A stretch of DNA of 64,000 nt from Tetragonia tetragonoides (lineage: Eukaryota > Streptophyta > Magnoliopsida > Caryophyllales > Aizoaceae). The stretch is from positions 29,442,501 through 29,506,500 of the forward strand of contig CM076154.1 of assembly GCA_038025085.1 (NCBI GenBank), given 5' to 3'. A model generated the notes under the pieces. The model ran no database searches. It was given only the letters and a program-made list of their open reading frames with translations, and had not been told where the DNA came from. Shown piece by piece: positions 56,264 through 64,000 of this stretch; position 1 is the stretch's first letter, and every line of letters begins with the position of its first letter. The position numbers and the translations under genes are program-made.

Positions 56264-57157
56264 GGTGATCCTTTGGGTAATACGCGATTTTATGTAAATA
56301 ACATATTCTAATCAATGATCTTTCGACTCTATTAGAATTATAAATACTCTTGACTTGCATATGGGATAAAACTCCCTAATTTTAGAAATAGAGAAATACT
56401 ACTGACTTGCATATGGAATTAAATTGGACTCTTTTTTTTTTTATTTGGTGAAAGATCATTGACGGGGATATGTTATTTGCATGCAATCTAATTCTGATGA
56501 AAAGGAACGTCTTCCTAACATGGTCACTAGCATCGTCGGAGTCATACGGGGATTCTGCTTCCTACAAAGATAAGATCCTAGACTCTATTTGTAAACCTGA
56601 CCAAATGTACAAGCAAACAAAAGGGAAACCTTCCCTAACCAGGACTCAATAAAAGAATCCTAAGGGGTGATCTAGTCCTAATATTCTATGAAAATTAATC
56701 ACATAGCAAGGAAACAATTAATAATATGGCAAATAAAGCAATTAGCACCTTGATATGGACTATGAGACATAATGTAATAGTTTGACACAATCTATGGTTG
56801 GATACGGTAACCCATGGCCGGATGCGTTTTGTCATCTATGGGGTGCATAGTAAGACTAGACGTACCGCTTTACACATCTCGAATGAAAACATGTAAATGT
56901 CATGGGGTGGAACACGACTATGTGCAAAGCTAATTCGGACCGAGTGGGTCAGTGGTCTAAGTCATAGACAATGTTCCAAAGGGTGGTTCCTATAACGGTG
57001 TGGTGATGTCTTTCGACATCTTGCAAAGATAATGCATGCAATATGAATGATATGGATGCAAAAAAGCAAAGAAAATAAACACGCACGGTAATTGAACCAA
57101 ATAGCTAAAAATAAATCATTGACATGGATAAATGTTCGAATTACATCCTCTTATTAA
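56264..57157 (-). other. Inner Tat 5' leader
   Basis: Non-coding. Holds two copies of an ACTTGCATATGG-type phrase (about 56354 and 56405), comparable in position to the leader repeats of the plus-strand Tat element. Confidence 0.6.
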
Positions 57158-57176
57158 ATCCCCAGTGAAGTTGCCA
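57158..57176 (-). other. Inner Tat primer-binding site
   Basis: The minus strand reads TGGCAACTTCACTGGGGAT one base after the LTR. Similar to 25852-25870. Confidence 0.88.
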
Positions 57177-58045
57177 CTGTAAGAACCCTCGCCTTTCCGG
57201 CGCGCTTTCGATTTTTAGTTGAGATTAATGGTTCTTAAACATATGTCACATGCGATTCAAATTAATTATAAAGAACAATAATTTGCAAATAAGAAGCCGC
57301 CACCAATTTTAAGGAAACAATTGGAAACCATCAAAAGTGCACCCCAATTCCTATTGGGAATTGACTCATGCCCATGGGAAATAAGTATTGAGTTCGAGGA
57401 TGTAGGTACGAAATAAATAAAATGAATCTCACCTAAATCGCCCGCATTAACGGCCTCTACTAAGCTTATCCATGTCAAGTATTTATTTCTTCTATATGGT
57501 ACCATACAAATCCGGTCGTCCAGTGATCCTAAATTAACTAGGCGGGTTAAGAACAACCAAATTACCTATGTTATCACTTTGCACGATTTATATCCAATTT
57601 ACATGCATACTATTGACAAGCATATTCATGACGTAAAGCATTAAATTAACGCTCCAACCTACCAACTTTGCTAAACGCCGCCGTGTATTGCATATGCACA
57701 TCATCAACTAATAAAAAGACGCAAACTTTATATTAACTAAACGTGCATAATTATATACAAAATCAAAAGCATGCAAATTTATTCAACCATAATCAAAAGC
57801 TAAATAAAACATGATTAATAAACAGCAAATAAGAGATTTAATAAAGAATTAGGCCCTCAGGATGGTTAACCTTGATGTTCTATTCGAACGGGACTAGTAG
57901 AATTGGAATTGCTCTTCGATCTTGGGTGCTAGGCTAGGTGTATTGCTTGCTTGAATCTTCAGATTTCTGAATTCTCTTTGATTTGGGGAAATATGTGCTC
58001 TCAAAATTATGAACTCACTAACCTCCTACAAAAGAGGGTGAAAGG

Positions 58046-58059
58046 GAGTATTTATAGAG
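58046..58059 (-). promoter_or_regulatory. TATA box of the inner Tat 5' LTR
   Basis: The minus strand reads CTCTATAAATACTC. A GC-rich block (58128-58245) lies upstream. Confidence 0.65.
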
Positions 58060-58273
58060 TTGGGGGACGGATTTAGGGGCTTAGGGCGAGAAGCCCGGCG
58101 CCAAAACTCGGCCCAGTCAAAAAACTGGTTCAGCGGCCACACGGAGGGCAGCTGGGGCCCGGAGTCGCCGCTAGGGCCAGCGGCTGGCGTAACAGCCCCC
58201 GCTGTCACGCGCTGGCCGCCGGGCCTGACGGCGCGCGCGTGACTAGGGTTTTTTACTTTTTGTGCTCTGTAAA

Positions 58274-58966
58274 TTACGGAATTGCCCTTAGTCTGGCCCA
58301 AGGGGCCGGGATAGAGCGGTTTTGACCCAAATCTTCGAGACGCGATATCTCTTGATTCAGGAACCTACATATTTTGTCCTTGCAACCCACAATTAACACA
58401 TTAAACCCAAACTGATAATCAGACAAATGATTCCAACAGTGAAGCACCTTATATTCCTTGTTAACAGGATCAAAGCCGAAGAAGAATCTTGTTTCATGGT
58501 CGATGTTTATTGGCGGTGTTGCAGGAAGAGGCAGGGTTTCACCTGTTGTGAGATTATAAAGGTAACCTGTCTTACAAGCACCATGATATAAACCTGCTTT
58601 CTCATAAAAGCACATCAAGCCATTCACTACGTTCGATGTATATGGCGCTTTGAGGCGCAACGATCGCTGTCTGCTAAGGTTTGAGGTCGGCTTCGTCTTG
58701 TCTACATGTATATCAACAACATTGAAGACTTTCCCGTCAAAAATACTACCATTATAGTTGCTTTCCAATAGAAGGGTTACAACACGCTCTCGTGACTCGG
58801 GACGTTTTTGATGCATCTCGGCAAAGATGGGATGGGTTATAAGAGATGACCAGTGTTTAGAGACGGACTTGAATCGCATAAGAGACTTGGCTGGAAGTCT
58901 CACAAGCACTTCCATCAGCACATCAGTAGGCATACCGCTATTGTCTTCATGCCTCCTCTTTGCCAT
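58274..58966 (-). pseudogene. F-box gene, 3'-truncated, fused to LTR sequence
   Basis: An ATG at 58966 opens a 230-codon minus-strand frame. The F-box lies near residues 10-50 (MPTDVLMEVLVRLPAKSLMR, FKSVSKHWSSLITHPIF), the Skp1-binding part of SCF ubiquitin ligases. An F-box-associated domain follows (NVVNGLMCFYEKA, LYNLTTGETLPLP, FFFGFDPVNKEYKVLHCW). At about 58373 the frame passes into LTR sequence (ISRLEDLGQ...) and stops about 31 codons later. Plant F-box/FBA proteins are usually 350-400 residues, so about 40% is missing. The start follows the family pattern. Upstream Met codons exist but give a non-conserved extension. Confidence 0.85.
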
Positions 58967-59690
58967 GGATGGACCTAATGAAAAAAAGAGAATACAACGT
59001 TCTTGAGAAATTAACAAAAGTATCCTGCTTGAGCTCTAATTGCTCTTTTTTTGGAAGGTCTTTAAAAGACCTCAGCCGCCTATTTAAGCTACGGATTAGG
59101 AAGTTTCTCCTGAGCTTCCATTATTACCGATGTGGGACAAAGCCTTTTTTTTTTTTTAAATTAACAATGCTTTTCCTATTATAGCTTCCATTTAGCGTAA
59201 TTCTAGGGGTTCATCACAGGAATTAACACAAGTAATTCAAAAGTTTACACATCATTTTTTAAACTTCCTGTATTATGATCATTTTGATTTACATAGAATA
59301 TCTTTCGTTTTACAATTAAATTATGATATCTGCAGATAATAATATTCTGTTGCATGGTTCCTTATTGTAGGATTGCAATTTGTTTTGATTAGTTCTCATC
59401 TATTTTTGAAAAGAATGAAGAACATGATTTAATTGCCAACTTGTGGAACTTTGACCGTTTGATTGTTCATATTTTATACATATTGGACAGTTGAATTTTT
59501 TCTGTCATTGCCTTTTCATTTAGCTTCTTATGGCAAAATTGCCATGGATTCTGAGTTCCCTTCAAGTAGTTAAGTATAGGTTAACTGCATCATTAGTACG
59601 CTTTGGCTCACCTTCGACAAACGGTATATACAGGTCTCAGTCTCACAGTCATTTGCAAGCCTCGCTCATGGTGCTGCAACCCACAAATCT
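58374..59690 (-). other. Captured host DNA in LTR: F-box coding start plus about 720 bp of its 5' flank
   Basis: The insert lacks LTR similarity. It holds the F-box coding start and, on its upstream side (58967-59690), AT-rich promoter-like DNA with TTAAATAGG near 59085-59093. An 11-bp repeat GCAACCCACAA lies near both ends (58382-58392 and 59676-59686). No transposon ends seen. Confidence 0.7.
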
Positions 59691-59860
59691 TCAAAGGCGT
59701 TGGAATCCTTATAAGAAGGGCTATCCAAAGACTGAGGTTTCAAGGAATTTGGTCTAGATTTTCGAGCAATGTCCTTTTCTACTTACGTCCATGCTAATCC
59801 ACTATCATCATCATCGGGCGTTGCGGTGTCAGGGGATGAGAACCGATTAGGGTGTCTACA

Positions 59861-60222
59861 ATTACACCCCCTAAAAAAAATAAAGAAAATAATAAAAAAA
59901 GAAATGAAAAAGATAAATCTAAGAGAGTCTCGGGCTTTGTAATTCCGCGCGGGTATTAAAAACTGGGCTGAAATTGGGTCGTCTGGATCGGAAAATGCGA
60001 ACTGGAGGAAAAAGGAACTCGGACTGGGCTAGGGTGTGGGCCGCTAGCGGCGCTGGGCTGCGCCGCTAGCGGCACTGGTCAGTCCTACTGACAGCCTTTT
60101 TTTGTGAATTTTTGGCTTTTTCGGCCCGCGTTCCTGTCTATAAATAGGATATTCGGGGTGCTTGATGTTGTACAACTTTTTTGTATACCTTTAGCTCTCC
60201 CAAACTTCTCCAATTTTCAGCC
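59861..60222 (+). promoter_or_regulatory. Promoter region of the outer DUF7745-like gene
   Basis: A-rich at the left. GC-rich block 60036-60080 with perfect GCCGCTAGCGGC at 60040-60051 and 60062-60073, TATA box CTATAAATAG at 60138-60147, leader, ATG at 60223. Confidence 0.6.
60138..60147 (+). promoter_or_regulatory. TATA box of the outer DUF7745-like gene
   Basis: CTATAAATAG, 76 bp before the ATG and about 65 bp after the GCCGCTAGCGGC pair. Confidence 0.7.
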
Positions 60223-61522
60223 ATGGTGAAATCCTTTGAAGATCTGTTCAATGCTTGGTGCTTGGTGCAAAAATTTGACCGTAGAAGATAAACTTAAACT
60301 AGCCCCTTCTTCGGTCTGCTTTGAATTATTGGGATCCTAACTTGCATGTTTTCCGGTTTGGTAATTCTGAATTATGCCCTTTGGTTGAGGAATTTGCTGC
60401 GATCACTAATATTCCTGACGTTCTTCCCTCATCTGTGCCTTATGTGAGAGATGGTTTTAGGGATCAATACAAAAAATCTCTGGGCTTGTCATCTGCAGAA
60501 GCCAAAAACATGGTGCTCGGTGCTGATGTGGACTTAGTTCAACTTTGCGAAAAATTCGTTATTTCTTCTGAAAAAGGTGCCATATTAAGACATTGTCGTC
60601 GACAGGCTTTTGTACTGTGCCTGTTAAACCGCCTGTTGTTTGTTAATGCAGAATCTTCCAACATGGGTAGAGCTTCGTTGCTGCGAGTGGTTAATCAAAC
60701 GGTTGAAGGCTATTCTCCCTTACATCTGGTCATAAGAGAAACCATTATTGGGCTCGACATGTTGAAAACATCTCCTAACCAAGCTTTTTCGGGCAGGCCC
60801 CTGCTGTTTCAAATCTGGTTATGCGAGCATCTAAAGTTGATAGAGTCGCCGGATAATCTGATTATCCGTGTTCCTCGGACTTGGTCAAAGAAAACTTGTA
60901 CTGTTGCTAGCTTTCTGGTGAGGAAGAGGCTATATTCTGAGAAGTCCCTTGCCGAATGGGATGCCTTTTTCAAAGTGGGACCTATCATCCGTTGGCATGT
61001 ACCTTGGTGGAGCTTGACTTCTTTAGTAGCTTATGATGACTTGATCCTTCATACTACCATACTTGGTCTGTATAGGACCACTTTCTTCTTTCCCTCTATG
61101 GTCATGACGCAATATGGTTTGAGTCAAGTGATCCCTCGTCAGGAGACTACGAGACCAAATGTCGTAGCCATAACCACTAATTTGCTACAGAGTAGGGAAA
61201 GTATTGGCGTAGCCGACATCGCTGGACTGTACCTCGGATGATTGCCCCAACTCAGGTTTCTGAGATCTACCTAAATCGGCTTTCCTGCAGTGATGGAGAA
61301 GCGAGACGAGCCCTTCGTCATGAGGAGTGGGACCAACTAAAGCCTAGGTATGACTCACAAACAGGAGGTAAGAAAAGAAAGAAAATGTCTCGAATAGGAG
61401 ACTACCATGTACTGAAAAGAGGCAAGCCCCCAGCTCAAGGAAGCGATCACAGGTCGTCCTCAAGTCAGGGTCCTTCAAAGAAGAACTCTTCAAAGATGCC
61501 TTCTAAAGGGAAGAAGGATTAA
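60223..61522 (+). pseudogene. DUF7745-like cargo gene of the outer Tat element, broken
   Basis: ATG at 60223 (MVKSFEDLFNAW) parallels the start of the inner copy, but a stop follows at codon 23, and about 25 codons before NYWDPNLHVFRFGNSEL are deleted or frameshifted. From 60321 the frame is open to 61241: EEFAAITNIP, RRQAFVLCLLNRLLFVN, LLFQIWLCEHLKLIESPDN, WDAFFKVGPIIRWHVPWWSL, MTQYGLSQVIPRQ. A frameshift near 61200 moves the tail to 61238-61522, which is basic (GGKKRKKMSR, KKNSSKMPSKGKKD) and may be a nuclear signal. The intron of the inner copy is absent. It is convergent with integrase, separated by only 86 bp. Confidence 0.78.
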
Positions 61523-61608
61523 AGTAGTTTTCTAGGAAAGCAAGTCTAGTTTTCAAAAGAAAATAATTATACGAATTTGTTTAGCTTAAACCCTCATAGT
61601 TGCATTAT

Positions 61609-62580
61609 TTAGACGTAACACTTCTTTAATTGATCCATGTTGGTAAGCTGGCTGAACTCGATGCCATCGATATCCATGAGCCTGACGGTGCCTCCTGATA
61701 AGATGTCTTTGATGATGAATGGTCCGGACCAATTTGGTCGAAACTTGCCTCTGGGGTCGGTTACTGGGGCTCGTAATTCTTTCCAAACTAAGTCCCCTTC
61801 CTTTAAATTTCGAGGTCGAACCTTTTTATTGAACGCTCTTGCCATGTGTTGTTGGACGGTAAGGGGATGATTTGTGGTGCTGGGTTTTGTAGCTTTTGAG
61901 AAGGATGGTTGTTTCGGCTTTGAAATGGGATCCATGGTCACTTATGATTTCATGTGGAACACCATATCGGCAAATGATGTTGTTCCTTATGAATTTGGAC
62001 ACTTGTTTGGGGGTAAGGATGGCATAGGACTGGGCTTCAACCCATTTGGTAAAATAGTCTATGGCTACTAGGATGTATTCATGTCCTCCCGAGCCTTTCG
62101 GGGTGATCTTTCCAATGATGTCTATTCCCCATGCGGAAAATGGCCAAGGATATGTGAAGTTGTGGAGCATCAAGGGTGGCATATGTTGTAGGTTGACATA
62201 TATCTAACACTACTTACACTTCTTAACGTAGTCATAAAAATCCTTTTCCATAGTAGTCCAGTAGTATCCCAGTCGTAGAACCTTTCTGGAAAGCATTCGA
62301 CCATTCATGTGTGGCCCACACACCCCATTGTGGACCTCTTCCATGATCTCTGCAGCTTCTTCGGCGTTTACACGTCTGAGGTTAACCCCGTTGTGGGATT
62401 TCTTGTACAGAACCCCCTTGTATTCTATGCATTGCGCCGCTAATAGACAGATGGCCGGTTGAGCTCTTAGTGGCATATCTTGAGGGTACACTCCTTTGGT
62501 GATGTAGCTGAAGACGTCTTGGTACCAAGGATCTTCTTCTATCGGAGCCAAAGTCATTTCCGTGTCGAGGTTGTTGCAAA
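61609..62580 (-). pseudogene. Outer Tat integrase, broken
   Basis: On the minus strand the zinc-binding part (EEVHNGVCGPHMNGRML, then KKCK) ends at two close stops near 62205-62215, the second replacing the residue after the last Cys. The core follows in the same frame: AWGIDIIGKITP (first Asp), VPHEIISDHGSHFKAE (second Asp), SSPYRPTTHG. There a deletion removes the segment with the catalytic Glu and joins the C-terminal part (AFNKKVRPRNLKEGDLVWKE, GKFRPNWSGPFIIKDIL), ending at 61609. Confidence 0.88.
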
Positions 62581-62973
62581 AAGCTGGTTCACATCCTTTT
62601 TCTTGGGGAGTGGCATCGTTGAGGTAGTTCAGCTACTCAAATTCCTGTAAAAGTGAAAATCTGTATTCTTGCTTTGTGAAGTTTACTCACATTACTCAAA
62701 TTGATCAGTTGATGATTTGTGCAACTTTGTATTCATTGGATTTGTCAATAGTTAAACAAAGAGAGAAATGAGCAAGAGGAATTTTTATTGATTTGCAAAA
62801 GTAGATAAGCACACATAACTTTACAGAAGAGGGTCTCTAATACCCGGCAAAAAGAAACTAGACTTAGAAGGAAAATAAAAGAGGAACACCCCCTATTCAA
62901 GACTCAACCTAGAGATTTAGCTAAGACCCTAACTCGACAGGACTCGACTCCTCTAGCTCTTGCAGGTAACTAA
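62581..62973 (-). other. Spacer between outer Tat gag and integrase, intron-like right before integrase
   Basis: No coding. On the minus strand it ends in a pyrimidine-rich tract and CAG (ATTTTCACTTTTACAG, 62645-62660) directly before open integrase-side text, as a splice acceptor would. Tat/Ogre elements of some lineages splice an intron after gag. Protease, RT and RNase H are missing here. Confidence 0.4.
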
Positions 62974-64000
62974 TCAGTTCCAGGCTTCTTCATCTATGTT
63001 GCCCTCCCTTAGTGGTGGTGGAACTTCTTCTCTGTTGATGACACCTTGGATGTCGTCTTTTAGACGAAGGCAGTCATCTGTATGGTGTCCGAACAGCCAA
63101 TGATACTTGCGATAAGGGCGGTTTTCTCCTGGCTCTGATCTTGCCTCCTCCAAAGGGATGTAAGGCTGAATGTCACCTCTCCATACTAGCGCGTTCATAA
63201 CTGCTTCCATTGGTGCAAAGAAAGGGGTATACTTTTCATGACCATGACGACACCAGTTGACCGTCCAAGTGTATAGTGGCCACATTGTCCCCTGATCAAT
63301 GAAACGCACGACGAGTCTTTTAAACGCCTGCACTGGTTGATGTGATGTCCCTCAGCCGCGCAGTAGGTGCAGCTTAGAAAGGGATTTCCGTCTCTCGGCA
63401 TAAGCTTTGATGTAGGGGTCCTTGGGCGAATATGCCCATACTTGGACATCTTGTGATACAGGAGGTCTTGGCGCCACCAAGTTTCTTCTTTGGTCAAGAT
63501 GACCGTGTTCCTACGTTTGGAGGTGCGCTCTTCTAGAATGTCAACCTTCTCTCTCATCTCCTGTATCTCCTTGATTATACGAGCCAGACTTTCTTGTATT
63601 TGATTTCTGTCATCCACTATTTCATAGCTTTCTATGGAAGGTTCTACTTCATAGGACTTTTGAGAACTCAAAGTGGTCTCCTCATCATGGATGATGTGAG
63701 AGTAATCTTGGAGCTCCTCTATTGCGATGTGATTGATAGCATCTAGGAGGTTGTCGAAACTCCCGGTTTCTTGTCTTGGATGATGTGTCGAAGGGCCCAA
63801 CAATCATTCGTGTCATGCCCTTTCCCTTGGTGGTATTTGCAGTAATGGCCCTCCTTCCAGTGGCAACCCTTAATACTTGGTTCTGGGATGGGACCTATGG
63901 GTCAGAGCATGTCCTTGTCTACCAATCTCTCGAGAGCAATGTTGAGGGTTAGTCCCAATGGAGTGAATTTCCGGGGTACACGGTCTTTCTTGGGCGAGAC
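62974..64000 (-). pseudogene. Outer Tat gag, composite with three zinc-knuckle-like modules; continues past the window
   Basis: Read from the right edge: gag text (KFTPLGLTLNIALERL), a TGA (CGA to TGA likely) and module 1 CKYHQGKGHDTNDC near 63800-63841. A frameshift near 63790 follows, then a coiled-coil-like stretch (LARIIKEIQEMREKVDILEE) and module 2 CTYCAAEGHHINQC near 63332-63373. After another frameshift comes AFKRLVVRFIDQG, and module 3 KYHWLFGHHTDDCLRLKDD near 63060-63110, with Arg where the first Cys is expected. It ends near 62974 (stop after EEAWN). Modules 1 and 3 share KYH...GH.T.DC..L...IQ. Gag normally has one or two knuckles, so this looks duplicated or recombined. Confidence 0.7.

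Larger units (their letters stand above)
42687..59860 (-). mobile_element. Inner Tat/Ogre-type gypsy element with antisense PMD-like and DUF7745-like genes
   Basis: 17.2 kb on the minus strand: 5' LTR 57178-59860 (with a 1.3-kb F-box insert), PBS, leader, gag-protease-RT-RNase H-integrase (56152-50749), then antisense DUF7745-like gene (48798-50338) and antisense PMD-like gene (45307-47979), PPT, 3' LTR 42687-44209. Flanking 5-mers are ATTAA and ATTAC, one mismatch. Pol is damaged by stops and an RNase H/integrase deletion. It sits inside the outer Tat element between that element's two cargo genes. Confidence 0.9.
57178..59860 (-). repeat. Inner Tat 5' LTR, carrying a 1.3-kb insert and a roughly 130-bp deletion
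   Basis: Matches 42687-44209 on both sides of an insert at about 58374-59690. Relative to the 3' LTR it lacks about 130 bp (43212-43343). The insert replaced an 18-bp LTR segment (gattgaggcaaggttaaa at about 44022-44039). Confidence 0.9.
37190..64000 (-). mobile_element. Outer Tat/Ogre-type gypsy element with antisense cargo, itself split; runs off the window
   Basis: 3' LTR 37190-38440, PPT, antisense PMD-like gene 39682-42449, then a break by the inner element (42687-59860), antisense DUF7745-like gene 60223-61522, integrase (minus) 61609-62580, and composite gag (minus) 62974-64000 continuing beyond the edge. Protease, RT and RNase H are absent between gag and integrase. The 5 bp left of the LTR are TCAGC. 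The inner insertion has near-identical flanks ATTAA/ATTAC. Confidence 0.85.

Overview
This window is plant nuclear DNA, almost certainly from a eudicot. Introns have GT-AG borders, the intergenic DNA is AT-rich, and nearly all recognisable coding matter belongs to LTR retrotransposons (Ty1/copia, Ty3/gypsy Tekay-type chromovirus, Ty3/gypsy Tat/Ogre-type) and DNA transposons (CACTA, Mutator-like). I see no intact ordinary host gene. The only host-gene matter is a broken copy of a PEX12-like peroxin and a 3'-truncated F-box gene carried inside an LTR. The species cannot be named from this evidence.

Layout. Positions 1-10292 hold AT-rich DNA, a 321-bp tandem duplication split by a complete but dead Copia element (1992-8663, TSD TATAT, LTRs about 97% alike by eye), and a LINE-like insert with a 13-bp TSD (9059-9843). 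Positions 10293-13719 are a non-autonomous CACTA element with TSD AAG. Positions 13720-23075 are a graveyard: minisatellites, an orphan CACTA end, a Tat LTR fragment, the PEX12 pseudogene, and a Copia fragment interrupted by a 448-bp Mutator-like MITE. Positions 23076-28860 hold an orphan Tat fragment and a plus-strand Tat-type element with LTR, PBS and gag only.

From 28861 to the right edge the sequence is a nest of elements. A Tekay chromovirus (3' LTR at 28861) is cut inside its 5' LTR at 37190 by an outer Tat-type element. That element is cut at 42687 by an inner Tat-type element (42687-59860). The 5' LTR of the inner element carries a 1.3-kb insert with an F-box gene. The outer element resumes at 59861 and runs off the window.

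The most interesting system is the cargo shared by both Tat elements. Between pol (minus strand) and the 3' LTR, each carries two genes in antisense (plus) orientation: a seven-exon gene with a plant mobile domain (PMD, aminotransferase-like) and a DUF7745-like gene. Exon number, order and orientation match in two clearly different elements, so the cassette is old and has been kept. Each cargo gene and each LTR has a GC-rich block (GCCGCTAGCGGC-type) upstream, in most cases 60-220 bp before a TATA box, so sense and antisense promoters look alike. A conserved CCTACGTATCC...CGTAGTTC motif lies in the spacer where the DUF7745-like gene and pol converge. The inner DUF7745-like gene is fully open; the other coding regions carry stops and frameshifts, many explained by C-to-T changes.
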